Source: Callipepla californica brunnescens (Eukaryota; Chordata; Aves; Galliformes; Odontophoridae). From it: a DNA stretch of 64,000 nucleotides. Each line of letters opens with the position of its first letter. Positions within the stretch are counted from its first letter, which is position 1. Both the position numbers and the translations under genes were made by a program. The DNA lies in assembly GCA_023055505.1 (NCBI GenBank), contig JALIRH010000049.1, positions 3,720,001 to 3,784,000 of the forward strand. Direction: 5' to 3'. Below, one piece after another: positions 1 to 14,841 of the stretch. The notes beneath the pieces are model-generated. The model was not told the DNA's origin, ran no database searches, and saw only the letters and a list, made by a program, of their open reading frames with translations.

Positions 1-3000
1 GAATCCATGGGGCCATAGGGTTCAATGGGGCCACAGGAAACAATGGGACCCTAGGAATCAATGGGGCCATAGAACTCAAAGGGGCCTTAGGGATGAGTGG
101 GGCCATAAAAATCAATGGGGCCATAGGGATCAAAGGGACCATAGAGATCGATGGAGCCATAGGAATCAATGGGGCCATAGGAATCAATGAGGGCATAGGG
201 ATCAATGGGGCCATAGGAATCAATGGGGCCATAGGAATCAATGGGGCCATAGAATTCAATTTGGGCGTAGAACTCAATGGGGCCGTAGGGATCGATGGGG
301 CCATAGGGATCAAAGAGGCCATAGGGATCAATGGGGCCATAGGGATCAAAGGGACCATCGGAATCAATGGGGCCAGAGGAATCAATGGGGCCATAGAACT
401 CAATGGGGCCATAGGGATCATTGGTGCCATAGGAATCAGCGGGTCAATAGGGATCAATGGGGCCATAGGAATTCAATGGGTCCATAGGGACCTATGGGAC
501 CTTAGGAATTCAATGGCGCCATAGGGATCAATGGGACCATAGGAATCATTGGGGCAATAGAGCTCAATGGGTTCTTCGGGATCAATGGGGCCATAGGGAT
601 CAATGAGACCATAGGGATCAATGGTATAATAGGAATCAATGGGGCCACAGCGATCAATGGGAACATAGGGATCAATGGGGCCATAGGAATCAATGGGGCC
701 ATAGGGTTCAATGGGGCCACAGGAAACAATGGGACCCTAGGAATCAATGGGGCCATAGAACTCAAAGGGGCCATAGGGATGAGTGGGGCCATAAAAATCA
801 ATGGGGCCATAGGGATCAAAGGGACCATAGAGATCGATGGAGCCATAGGAATCAATGGGGCCATAGGAATCAATGAGGGCATAGGGATCAATGGGGCCAT
901 AGGAATCAATGGGGCCATAGGAATCAATGGGGCCATAGGAATCAATGGGGCCATAGGAATCAATGGGGCCATAGAATTCAATTTGGGCGTAGAACTCAAT
1001 GGGGCCGTAGGGATCGATGGGGCCATAGGGATCAAAGAGGCCATAGGGATCAATGGGGCCATAGGGATCAGAGGGACCATCGGAAACAATGGGGCCAGAG
1101 GAATCAATGGGGCCATAGGAATCAAAGGGGCCATAGGAATGAATGGGGCCATAGAACTCAATGAGGGCATAGAACTCAATGGTGCCATAGGGATCGATGG
1201 GGCCATAGGGATCAATGGGGTCATAGGGATCAATGGGACCATAGGAATCAATGGGACCATAGGAATCAATGGAGCCATAGGGATCAATGGGCCCATAGAG
1301 ATCAATTGGGCCATAGAGATCGAAGGGGCCATAGGAATCAATGGGGCCATAGGGATCAATGGGGCCATAGGGATCAATGGGACCGTAGGAATCTATGGGG
1401 CAAAGGAATCAATGGAGCCATAGGGATAAAATGGGGCCATAGTGATCAATGGGACCATAGGGATCAAAGGGGCCATAGGGATCAATGGGACCATAAAAAT
1501 CAATGGGGTCATAGGGACCAATGGGACCATAGGAATCAATGGGGCCATAGGAATCAATGGGGCCATAGGAATCAATGGGGCCATAGGAGTCAATGGGGCC
1601 ATAGGGATGAATGGGACCATAGGAATCAATGGGGCCATAGGAATCAATGAGACCATAACAGTCAATGTGGCTAGAGGAATCAATGGGGCCATAGGTATCA
1701 ATGGTGTCATAGAACTCAATGGGGCCATAGGGATTAATGGGGCCACAGGAATCAATGGGATCCTAGGAATCAATGGGGCCATAGTAATGAATGGGGACAT
1801 AGAACTCAATGGGGCCATAAAGATCAATAGGGCCATAGGAATCAATGGGGCCATAGGGATCAATGGGGCCATAGGAATCAATGGGGCCTTAGGGATCAAT
1901 GGGGCCATAGGGATCAAAGGGGCCATAGAGATCGATGGGGCCATAGGAATCAATGGGGCCATAGGAATCAATGGGGCCATAGAACTCAATGCGGGCATAG
2001 AACTCAATGGGGCCATAGGGATCGATGGGGCCATAGGGATCAATAAGGACATAGGCATCAATGGGACCATAGGAATCAATGGGGCCATAGGAATCAATGG
2101 AGCCATAGGGATCAATGGGGCCATATGGATCAATGGAGCCATAGAACTCAAAGGGGCCATAGGGATCAATGGGACCGTAGGAATCAATGGGGCAATAGGG
2201 ACCATTGGGACCATAGGAATCAATGGGGTTATAGGAATCAATGGGGCCATAGTGATCAATGGGGCCATAGGGATCAATAGGGCCATAGGTATCAATGGGG
2301 ACATAGGGATCAATGGGACCATAGGAATCAATGGGACCATAGGAATCAATGGGGCCATAGAAGTCAATGGCGGCATAGAACTCAATGGGGCCATAGTGAT
2401 CGATGGGGCCATAGGGATCAATGGGGCCATAGGAATCAATGGGGCCATAGGGATCAATGGGGCCATAGGAATGAATGGGACCGTAGGAATCAATGGGGCC
2501 ATAGGAATCAATGGGGCCATAGGAATCAATGGGGCCATAGAACTCAATGGGGGCATAGAACTCAATGGGGCCATAGGGATCGATGGGGCCATAGGGATCA
2601 ATGGGGCCATAGGGATCAATAGGACCATAGGAATCAATGGGGCCATAGGAATCAATGGAGCCATAGGGATCAATGGGGCCATAGGGATCAATGGGGCCAT
2701 AGAACTCAATGGGGCCATAGGGATCAATGGGACCATAGGAATCAATGGGGCCATAGGGACTATTGGGACCATAGGAATCAATGGGGTTATAGGAATCAAT
2801 GGAACCATAGGGATCAATGGGGCCATAGGGATCAATAGGGCCATAGGTATCAATGGGGCCATAGGGATCAATGGGGCCATAGAACTCAATGGGGGAATAG
2901 AACTCAATGGGGCCATAAGATCGATGGGGCCATAGGGATCAATGGTGCGATAGGGATCAATGGGACCATAGGAATCAATGGGGTAATAGAACTCAATGGG

Positions 3001-3243
3001 GACATAGGGATCAATGGGGCCATAGGAATTCAATGGGTCCTTAGGGATCTATGGGACCATAGGAATTCAATGGCGCCATAGGGATCAATGGGACCATAGG
3101 AATCATTGGGGCAATAGAGCTCAATGGGTTCTTCGGGATCAATGGGGCCATAGGGATCAATGAGACCATAGGGATCAATGGTATAATAGGAATCAATGGG
3201 GCCACAGCGATCAATGGGAACATAGGGATCAATGGGGCCATAG
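1..3243 (+). repeat. Higher-order satellite block A1
   Basis: First copy of a duplicated satellite segment. Positions 1 onward match 3244 onward at an offset of 3243 bp. After one 18-bp and one 143-bp loss in the second copy the offset becomes 3082 bp. A distinctive marker (ggaattcaatggcgcc followed by an attggggcaatagagctc unit and a gttcttcggg unit) lies near 505 and again near 3063. The shared rare variants show block duplication rather than independent unit-by-unit drift. Confidence 0.8.
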
Positions 3244-5790
3244 GAATCAATGGGGCCATAGGGTTCAATGGGGCCACAGGAAACAATGGGACCCTAGGAA
3301 TCAATGGGGCCATAGAACTCAAAGGGGCCTTAGGGATGAGTGGGGCCATAAAAATCAATGGGGCCATAGGGATCAAAGGGACCATAGAGATCGATGGAGC
3401 CATAGGAATCAATGGGGCCATAGGAATCAATGAGGGCATAGGGATCAATGGGGCCATAGGAATCAATGGGGCCATAGGAATCAATGGGGCCATAGAATTC
3501 AATTTGGGCGTAGAACTCAATGGGGCCGTAGGGATCGATGGGGCCATAGGGATCAAAGAGGCCATAGGGATCAATGGGGCCATAGGGATCAAAGGGACCA
3601 TCGGAATCAATGGGGCCAGAGGAATCAATGGGGCCATAGAACTCAATGGGGCCATAGGGATCATTGGTGCCATAGGAATCAGCGGGTCAATAGGGATCAA
3701 TGGGGCCATAGGAATTCAATGGGTCCATAGGGACCTATGGGACCTTAGGAATTCAATGGCGCCATAGGGATCAATGGGACCATAGGAATCATTGGGGCAA
3801 TAGAGCTCAATGGGTTCTTCGGGATCAATGGGGCCATAGGGATCAATGAGACCATAGGGATCAATGGTATAATAGGAATCAATGGGGCCACAGCGATCAA
3901 TGGGAACATAGGGATCAATGGGGCCATAGGAATCAATGGGGCCATAGGGTTCAATGGGGCCACAGGAAACAATGGGACCCTAGGAATCAATGGGGCCATA
4001 GAACTCAAAGGGGCCATAGGGATGAGTGGGGCCATAAAAATCAATGGGGCCATAGGGATCAAAGGGACCATAGAGATCGATGGAGCCATAGGAATCAATG
4101 GGGCCATAGGAATCAATGAGGGCATAGGGATCAATGGGGCCATAGGAATCAATGGGGCCATAGGAATCAATGGGGCCATAGGAATCAATGGGGCCATAGA
4201 ATTCAATTTGGGCGTAGAACTCAATGGGGCCGTAGGGATCGATGGGGCCATAGGGATCAAAGAGGCCATAGGGATCAATGGGGCCATAGGGATCAGAGGG
4301 ACCATCGGAAACAATGGGGCCAGAGGAATCAATGGGGCCATAGGAATCAAAGGGGCCATAGGAATGAATGGGGCCATAGAACTCAATGAGGGCATAGAAC
4401 TCAATGGTGCCATAGGGATCGATGGGGCCATAGGGATCAATGGGGTCATAGGGATCAATGGGACCATAGGAATCAATGGGACCATAGGAATCAATGGAGC
4501 CATAGGGATAAAATGGGGCCATAGTGATCAATGGGACCATAGGGATCAAAGGGGCCATAGGGATCAATGGGACCATAAAAATCAATGGGGTCATAGGGAC
4601 CAATGGGACCATAGGAATCAATGGGGCCATAGGAATCAATGGGGCCATAGGAATCAATGGGGCCATAGGAGTCAATGGGGCCATAGGGATGAATGGGACC
4701 ATAGGAATCAATGGGGCCATAGGAATCAATGAGACCATAACAGTCAATGTGGCTAGAGGAATCAATGGGGCCATAGGTATCAATGGTGTCATAGAACTCA
4801 ATGGGGCCATAGGGATTAATGGGGCCACAGGAATCAATGGGATCCTAGGAATCAATGGGGCCATAGTAATGAATGGGGACATAGAACTCAATGGGGCCAT
4901 AAAGATCAATAGGGCCATAGGAATCAATGGGGCCATAGGGATCAATGGGGCCATAGGAATCAATGGGGCCTTAGGGATCAATGGGGCCATAGGGATCAAA
5001 GGGGTCATAGAGATCGATGGGGCCATAGGAATCAATGGGGCCATAGGAATCAATGGGGCCATAGAACTCAATGCGGGCATAGAACTCAATGGGGCCATAG
5101 GGATCGATGGGGCCATAGGGATCAATAAGGACATAGGCATCAATGGGACCATAGGAATCAATGGGGCCATAGGAATCAATGGAGCCATAGGGATCAATGG
5201 GGCCATATGGATCAATGGAGCCATAGAACTCAAAGGGGCCATAGGGATCAATGGGACCGTAGGAATCAATGGGGCAATAGGGACCATTGGGACCATAGGA
5301 ATCAATGGGGTTATAGGAATCAATGGGGCCATAGTGATCAATGGGGCCATAGGGATCAATAGGGCCATAGGTATCAATGGGGACATAGGGATCAAAGGGA
5401 CCATAGGAATCAATGGGACCATAGGAATCAATGGGGCCATAGAAGTCAATGGCGGCATAGAACTCAATGGGGCCATAGTGATCGATGGGGCCATAGGGAT
5501 CAATGGGGCCACAGTGATCAATGGGACCATAGGAATCAATGGGGCCATAGGGACTATTGGGACCATAGGAATCAATGGGGTTATAGGAATCAATGGAACC
5601 ATAGGGATCAATGGGGCCATAGGGATCAATAGGGCCATAGGTATCAATGGGGCCATAGGGATCAATGGGGCCATAGAACTCAATGGGGGAATAGAACTCA
5701 ATGGGGCCATAAGATCGATGGGGCCATAGGGATCAATGGTGCGATAGGGATCAATGGGACCATAGGAATCAATGGGGCAATAGAACTCAA
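3244..5790 (+). repeat. Higher-order satellite block A2
   Basis: Second copy of the segment at 1-3243, with the same order of rare variants (attcaatttgggcgtag, cgggtcaatag, gataaaatgggg, agaagtcaatggcggc). It is shortened by internal losses, including about 143 bp relative to 1271-1414. The marker unit recurs near 3748. The right limit is approximate because the satellite continues. Confidence 0.75.
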
Positions 5791-7064
5791 TGGGGACATA
5801 GGGATCAATGGGACCATAGGAAACAATGTGGCCATAGGGACCAATGGGACCATAGGAATCAATGGGGACATAGGAATCAATGGGGCCATAGGGATCAATG
5901 GGGCCATAGGAATCAATGGGGCCATAGAGCTCAATGGGGCCTTCGGGATCAATGGGGCCATAGGGATCAATGAGACCATAGGGATCAATGGTATAATAGG
6001 AATCAAAGGGGCCACAGCGATCAAAGGGAACATAGGGATCAATGGGGCCATAGGAATCAATGGGGCCATAGAACTCAAAGGGGCCATAGGGATCAGTGGG
6101 GCCAAAGTAAACAATTGGACATTAGGAATCAATGGGGCCATAGGGATCGATGGGGCCATAGGAATCAATGGGGCCATAGGGATCAATAGGGGCATAGGAA
6201 TCAATGGGGCCATAGAACTCAAAGGGGCCATAGGGATGAGTGGGGCCATAGGAATCAATGGGGCCATAGGGATCAATGGGGCCATAGGGATCAATGGGGC
6301 CATAGGGATCAATGGGACCATAGGAATCAATGGGGCCTTAGAACTCAATGGGGCCATAGGGATCAATGGGACCATAGGAATCAATGGGGCCTTAGAACTC
6401 AATGGGGCCATAGGGATCAATGGGACCATAGGAATCAGTGGGGCCATAGGGACCAATGAGACCATAGGAATCAATGGGGCCATAGGAATCATTGGGGCCA
6501 TAGGGATCAAAGGGGCCATAGGGATCGATGGGGCCATAGAAATCAATGGGGCCATAGGGATCAATAGGGCCGTAGGAATCAATGAGGCCATAGACCTCAA
6601 AGGGGCCATAGGGATGAGTGGGGCCATAGGAATCAATGGGGCCATAGGGATCAATGGGACCATAGGAATCAATGGGGCCATAGGAATCAATGGGGCCATA
6701 GAACTCAATGGGGCCATAGGGATCAAAGGGAACATAGGAATCAATGGGGCCATAGGAATCAATGGGACCATAATAATCAGTGTGGCCAGAGGAATCAATG
6801 GGGTCATAGGAATGACTGGGGCCATGGAATTCAATGGGGCCTTAGGGATCAATAAGGCCATAGGAATCAATGGGGCCATAGAACTCAATGGGGCCATAGG
6901 GATGAGTGGGGCCATAGAACTCAATGGGGCCATAGAACTCAACGGGGCCATAGGAATCAATGGGGCCACAGAACTCAATGGGGCCATAGGGATCAATGGG
7001 GACATAGCAATCAGTGAGACCATAGGGATCATTGGTGCCATAGGAATCAGCGAATCAATAGGGA

Positions 7065-9000
7065 TCAATGGGGCCATAGGAATTCAATGGGTCCATAGGG
7101 ATCTATGGGACCATAGGAATTCAATGGCGCCATAGGGATCAATGGGACCATAGGAATCATTGGGGCAATAGAGCTCAATGGGTTCTTCGGGATCAATGGG
7201 GCCATAGGGATCAATGAGACCATAGGGATCAATGGTATAATAGGAATCAATGGGGCCACAGCGATCAATGGGAACATAGGGATCAATGGGGCCATAGGAA
7301 TCAATGGGGACATAGGGTTCAATGGGGCCACAGGAAACAATGGGACCCTAGGAATCAATGGGGCCATAGAACTCAAATGGGCCATAGGGATGAGTGGGGC
7401 CATAAAAATCAATGGGGCCATAGGGATCAAAGGGACCATAGAGATCGATGGAGCCATAGGAATCAATGGGGCCATAGGAATCAATGAGGGCATAGGGATC
7501 AATGGGGCCATAGGAATCAATGGGGCCATAGGAATCAATGGGGCCATAGAATTCAATTTGGGCGTAGAACTCAATGGGGCCGTAGGGATCGATGGGGCCA
7601 TAGGGATCAAAGAGGCCATAGGGATCAATGGGGCCATAGGGATCAAAGGGACCATCGGAATCAATGGGGCCAGAGGAATCAATGGGGCCATAGGAATCAA
7701 AGGGGCCATAGGAATGAATGGGGCCATAGAACTCAATGAGGGCATAGAACTCAATGGTGCCATAGGGATCGATGGGGCCATAGGGATCAATGGGGTCATA
7801 GGGATCAATGGGACCATAGGAATCAATGGGACCATAGGAATCAATGGAGCCATAGGGATCAATGGGCCCATAGAGATCAATGGGACCATAGAGATCGAAG
7901 GGGCCATAGGAATCAATGGGGCCATAGGGATCAATGGGGCCATAGGAATCAATGGGACCGTAGGAATCAATGGGGCAAAGGAATCAATGGAGCCATAGGG
8001 ATAAAATGGGGCCATAGGGATCAATGGGACCATAGGGATCAAAGGGGCCATAGGGATCAATGGGACCATAAAAATCAATGGGGTCATAGGGACCAATGGG
8101 ACCATAGGAATCAATTGGTCCATAGGAATCAATGGGGCCATAGGAGTCAATGGGGCCATAGGGATGAATGGGGCCACAGGAATCAATGGGGCCATAGGAA
8201 TCAATGAGACCATAACAGTCACTGTGGCTAGAGGAATCAATGGGGCCATAGGTATCAATGGTGTCATAGAACTCAATGGGGCCATTGGGATTAATGGGGC
8301 CACAGGAATCAATGGGATCCTAGGAATCAATAAGGCCATAGTAATGAATGGGGACATAGAACTCAATGGGGCCATAAAGATCAATAGGGCAGTAGGAATC
8401 AATGGGGCCATAGGGATCAATGGGGCCATAGGAATCAATGGGGCCATAGGGATCAATGGGGCCATAGGGATCAAAGGGGCCATAGAGATCGATGGGGCCA
8501 TAGGAATCAATGGGGCCATAGGAATCAATGGGGCCATAGAACTCAATGCGGGCATAGAACTCAATGGGGCCATAGGGATCGATGGGGCCATAGGGATCAA
8601 TGGGGACATAGGGATCAATGGGACCATAGGAATCAATGGGGCCATAGGAATCAATGGAGCCATAGGGATCAATGGGGCCATATGGATCAATGGAGCCATA
8701 GAACTCAATGGGGCCATAGGGATCAATGGGACCGTAGGAATCAATGGGGCAATAGGGACCATTGGGACCATAGGAATCAATGGGGTTATAGGAATCAATG
8801 GGGCCATAGTGATCAATGGGGCCATAGGGATCAATAGGGCCATAGGTATCAATGGGGACATAGGGATCAATGGGACCATAGGAATCAATGGGACCATAGG
8901 AATCAATGGGGCCATAGAAGTCAATGGCGGCATAGAACTCAATGGGGCCATAGTGATCGATGGGGCCATAGGGATCAATGGGGCCACAGTGATCAATGGG
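7065..9000 (+). repeat. Higher-order satellite block A3 (partial)
   Basis: Third, more diverged copy. The marker unit recurs near 7117, the attcaatttgggcgtag variant near 7550, an acagtcactgtggctagagg variant near 8215 (compare 1650 and 4740), and agaagtcaatggcggc near 8926. Relative to A2 the offset is about 3369 bp at the left end. The limits are approximate. Confidence 0.65.
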
Positions 9001-12000
9001 ACCATAGGAATCAATGGGGCCATAGGAATCAATGGAGCCATAGGGATCAATGGGGCCATAGGGATCAATGGGGCCATAGAACTCAATGGGAACATAGGGA
9101 TCAATGGAACCATAGGAATCAATGTGGCCATAGGGACCAATGGGACCATAGGAATCAATGGGGATATAGGAATCAATGGGGCCTTAGGGATCAATGGGGC
9201 CATAGGAATCAATGGGGCCATAGAGCTCAATGGGGCCTTCGGGATCAATGGGGCCTTAGGGATCAATGAGACCATAGGGATCAATGGTATAATAGGAATC
9301 AATGGGGCCACAGCGATCAATGAGAACATAGGGATCAATGGGGCCATAGGAATCAATGGGGCCATAGGGTTCAATGGGGCCATAGGAATGAATGGGGCCA
9401 TAGAACACAATGGGGCCATAGGGATCAATAGGGCCATAGGAATCAATGGGGCCATAGAACTCAAAGGGGCCATAGGGACGAGTGGGGCCATAGGAATCAA
9501 TGGGGCCATAGGGATCAAAGGGGCCATAGAGATCGATGGAGCCATAGGAATCAATGGGACCACAGGAATCAATGGGGCCATAGGGATCAATCGGGCCATA
9601 GGAATCAATGGGGCCATAGAACTAAATTTGGGCATAGAACTCAATGGGGCCATAGGGATCGATGGGGCCATAGGAATCAATGGGTCCATAGGGATCAATG
9701 GGGCCATAGGGATCAATGGGACCATAGGAATCAATGGGGCCATAGGAATCAATGGGGCCATAGGAATGAATGGGGCCATAGAACTCAATGAGGGCATAGA
9801 ACTCAATGGTGCCATAGGGATCGATGGGGCCATAGGGATCAATGGGACCATAGGGATCAATGGGACAATAGGAATCAATGGGGCCATAGGAATCAATGGA
9901 GCCATAGGGATCAATGGGGCCATAGGGATCAATGGTGCCAGAGAGATCGAAGGGGCATAAGAATCAAAGGGGCCATAGGAATCAATGGGGCCATAGGGAT
10001 CAATGGGACCATAGGAATCAATGGGGCCATAGGGATCAATGGGACCATAGGAATCAATGGGGCCATAGGAATCAATGGGGCCACAGGAATCAATGGGGCC
10101 ATAGGAATCAATAGGGGAATAGAACTCAATGGGGCCATAGGGATCGATGGGGCCATAGGGATCAACTGGGCCATAGGGACCAAAGGGACCATAGGAATCA
10201 ATGGGGCCATAGTGATCAATGGGGCCATAGGGATCATTAGGGCCATAGGTATCAATGGGGACATAGGGATCAATGGGACCATAGGAATCAATGGGACCAT
10301 AGGAATCAATGGGGCCATAGAAGTCAATGGCGGCATAGAACTCAAAGGGGCCATAGTGATCGATGGGGCCTTAGGGATCAATGGGGCCACAGTGATCAAT
10401 GGGACCATAGGAATCAATGGGGCCATAGGAATCAATGGAGCCATAGGGATCAATGGGGCCATAGGGATCAATGGGGCCACAGGAATCAATGGGACCCTGG
10501 GAATCAATGGGGCCATAGGAATGGATGGGGCCATAGAACTCAATGGGGCAATAAAGATCAATAGGGCCATAGGAATCAATGGGGCCATAGGGATCAATGG
10601 GGCCATAGAGATCGATGGGGCCATAGGAATCAATGGGGCCATAGGAATCAATGGGGCCACAGGAATCAATGGGGCCATAAGAATCAATGGGGGCATAGAA
10701 CTCAATGGGGCCATAGGGATCGATGGAGCCATAGGGATCAATGGGACCATAGGAATCTATGGGGCCATAGGGACCATTGGGACCATAGGAATCAATGGGG
10801 TTATAGGAATCAATGGGGCCATAGGGATCAATGGGGCCATAGGGATCAATAGTGCCATAAATATCAATGGGGCCATAGGGATCAATGGGGCCATAGGGAC
10901 CAATGGGACCATAGGAATCAATGGGGCCATAGGAATCAATGGAGCCATAGGGATCAATGGGGCCATAGGGATTAATGGGGCCATAGGGATCAGTGCGGCC
11001 ATAGGGATCAATGGGACCATAGGAATCTATGGGGCCATAGGGACCATTGGGACCATAGGAATCAATGGGGTTATAGGAATCAATGGGGCCATAGGGATCA
11101 ATGGGGCCATAGGGATCAATAGTGCCATAAATATCAGTGGGGCCATAGGGATCAATGGGGCCATAGGAATCAATGGGACCATAGGAATCATTGAGTCATA
11201 GAACTCAATGGGGGCATAGAACTCAATGGGGCCATAGTGATCGATGGGGCCATAGGGATCAATGGGGCTATAGGGATCAATGGGACCATAGGAATCATGG
11301 TGCCATAGGAATCAATGGGGCCACAGGAATCAATGGGGCCATAGGAATCAATGGGGGCATAGGAATCAATGGTGTCATACAACTCAATGGGGACATAGGG
11401 ATTAATGTGCCACAGGAATCAATGGGACCCTAGGAATCAATGGGGCCATAGGAATGAATGGGGCCATAGAACTCAATGGGGCCATAGGGATCAATGGGGC
11501 CAAAGGAAACAATGGGACCTTAGGAATCAATGGGGCCATAGGAATGAATGGGGCCATAGAACACAATGGGGCCATAGGGATCAATAGGGCCATAGGAATC
11601 AATGGGGCCATAGAACTCAAAGGGGCCATAGGGATGAGTGGGGCCATAGGAATCAATGGGGCCATAGGGATCAAAGGGGCCATAGAGATCGATGGAGCTA
11701 TAGGAATCAATGGGGCCATAGGAATCAATGGGGCCATAGGGATCAATGGGGCCATAGGAATCAATGGGGCCGTAGAGATCAATGGGGCCATAGGGATCAA
11801 TGGGGCCATAGGGATCAATGGGACCATAGGAATCAAAGAGGCCATAGGAATCAATGGGGCCTTAGGAATCAATGGGGCCATAGGGTTCAATGGGGCCATA
11901 GGAATGAATGGGGCCATAGAACACAATGGGGCCATAGGGATCAATAGGGCCATAGGAATCAATGGGGCCATAGAACTCAAAGGGGCCATAGAGATGAGTG

Positions 12001-13636
12001 GGGCCATAGGAATCAAAGGGGCCATAGAGATCGAAGGAGCCATAGGAATCAATGGGGCCTTAGGAAACAATGGGGCCATAGGGATCAATGGGGCCATAGG
12101 AATCAATGGGGCCATAGAACTAAATTTGGGCATAGAACTCAATGGGGCCGTAGGGATCGATGGGGCCATAGGAATCAATGGGTCCATAGGGATAAATGGG
12201 GCCATAGGGATCAATGGGACCATAGGAATCAATGGGGCCATAGGAATCAATGGGGCCATAGGAATGAATGGGGCCATAGAACTCAATGAGGGCATAGAAC
12301 TCAATGGTGCCATAGGGATCGATGGGGCCATAGGGATCAATGGGACCATAGGGATCTATGGGACCATAGGAATCAATGGGGCCATAGGAATCAATGGAGC
12401 CAGAGGGATCAATGGGGCCATAGGGATCAATGGGGCCATAGAGATCGAAGGGGCCATAGGAATCAAAGGGGCCATAGGAATCAATGAAGCCATAGGGATC
12501 AATGGGACCATAGGAATCAATGGGGCCATAGGGATCAATGGGACCATAGGAATCAATGGGGCCATAGGAATCAATGGGGCCATAGGATTGAATGGGGCCA
12601 TAGAACTCAAAGAGGGCATAGAACTCAATGGTGCCATAGGGATCGATGGGGCCATAGGGATCAATGGGACCATAGGGATCAATGGGACCATAGGAATCAA
12701 TGGGGCCATAGGAATCAATGGAGCCATAGGGATCAATGGGGCCATAGGGATCAATGGGGCCATAGAGATCGAAGGGGCCATAGGAATCAAAGCGGCCATA
12801 GGAATCAATGGGGCCATAGGGATCAATGGGACCATAGGAATCAATGGGGCCATAGGAATCAATGGGGCCACAGGAATCAATGGGGCCATAGGAATCAATA
12901 GGGGAATAGAACTCAATGGGGCCATAGGGATCGACGGGGCCATAGGGATCGATGGGGCCATAGGGATCAATTGGGTCATAGGGACCAAAGGGACCATAGG
13001 AATCAATGGGGCCATAGGAATCAATGGGGCCATTGGGACCATTGGGGCCATTGGAATCAAAGGGACCATAATAGTCAATGTGGCCAGAGGAATCAATGAG
13101 GCCATAGGGATCAATGTTGTCATAGAACTCAATGGGGCCATAGGGATCAATGGGGCCACAAAAATCAATGGGACCCTAGGAATCAATGGGGCCATAGGAA
13201 TGAATGGGGACATAGAACTCAATGGGGCCATAAAGATCAATAGGGTCATAGGAATTAATGGGGCCATAGGGACCAATGGGGCCTTAGAGATCGATGGGGC
13301 CATAGGAATCAATGGGGCCATAGGAATCAATGGGGCCACAGGAATCAATGTGGCCATAAGAATCAATAGGGGCATAGAACTCAATGGGGCCATAGGGATC
13401 GACGGGGCCACAGGAATCAATGGGGCCATAAGAATCAATGGGGTATAGAACTCAATGGGGCCATAGGGATCGATGGAGCCATAGGGATCAATGGGGCCAT
13501 AGGAATCAATGGAGCAATAGAACTCAATGGCGCCATAGAACTCAATGGGACCATGGGAATCATTGAGGTCATAGAACTCAAAGTGGCCATGGGAATCAAT
13601 GGGGCCGTAGGAATCAATGGGGCCATAGAACTCAAT

Positions 13637-14841
13637 GGGGTCAGGAAGTCAATGGGGCCGTAGGGATCATTGGGGCCGTAGGGATCAATGGTACCCTGGG
13701 AATCAACGGGGCCATGCGAATTAATGAAGCCTTATGGATCAATGGGGCCATGCTAATCAATGAAGCCTTATGGATCAATGGGGCCATAGGGATCAATGGG
13801 GCCATAAAACTCAATGGGGTCATAGGAATCAATGAAGCTATAGAACTCAATGGGGCCATAGGAATCAATGGGGCAACAGCGATCAATGGGGCCATAGGAA
13901 TCAATGGGGCCATATGGATCAATGGGGCCATAGTGATAAATAAGGCCATAGGAATGCATGGGGCCATAGAACTCATTGGGGCAATAGGGATCAATGAAGC
14001 CATAGGAATAAATGGGGCCATACGGATCAATGGGACCATAGGAATCAATGGGGCCATAAAGATCAATGGGGCCATAGGGATAAAGGGGGCCATAGGTATC
14101 AGTGGGGCCTTAGGAATCAATGGGGCCATAGGGATCAATGGGACCATAGGGATCGATGGGGCCATAGGGATCAGTGGGGCTATAGGGATCAATGGGGCCA
14201 CTGGGATCAATGGGGCCATAGGAATCAATGGAGCCATATAACTCAATGGGGCCATAGGGATCAATGGGGCCATACGGATCAATGGGGCTATAGTGATCAA
14301 AGCGGCCATAGGAATCAAAGCGGACAGAGAACTCAATGGGGCCAAAGGGATCAATGGGGTCATAGGAAATAAAGAGGCCATAGGGATCAATGGGGCCACA
14401 GGAATCAATGGGGCCATAGGAAACAGTGGGGCCATAGGGATCAATGGGGCCTTAGGGATCAATGGGGCTATAGGGATCAATGTGGCCATAGAACTCTATG
14501 GGGTAATGGGAATAATTGCGGCCATAGAACTCAAAGGGGCCTTAGGAATCAATGGTGCCACAGGGATCAATGGGGCCATAGAACTCAATGGGGCCATAGG
14601 GATCAATGGGGCCATAGTAATCAATAGGGACATAGGGATCACTGGGGCTCGAGAACTAAGAGGGGCCATAGGAATCAGTGGGGCCATAGAACTCAGTGCG
14701 GCCATAGGGATCAATAGGACCATAGGAATCAATTGGGCCATAGGAATCAGTGGGGCCATAGGGATCAGTGGGGCCATAGGAATCAATGGAGCCATAGAAC
14801 TCAATGGGGACGTAGGGATCACTGGGACCATAGGAATCATT
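13637..14841 (+). repeat. 1205-bp tandem satellite duplication, copy 1
   Basis: Begins with an interrupted unit (ggtcaggaagtcaatgg) and is followed at once by a second copy at an offset of exactly 1205 bp. Reading both copies by eye I found only one clear difference (aatcaatg near 13755, aaccaatg near 14960). This suggests a very recent duplication or gene conversion. Confidence 0.9.
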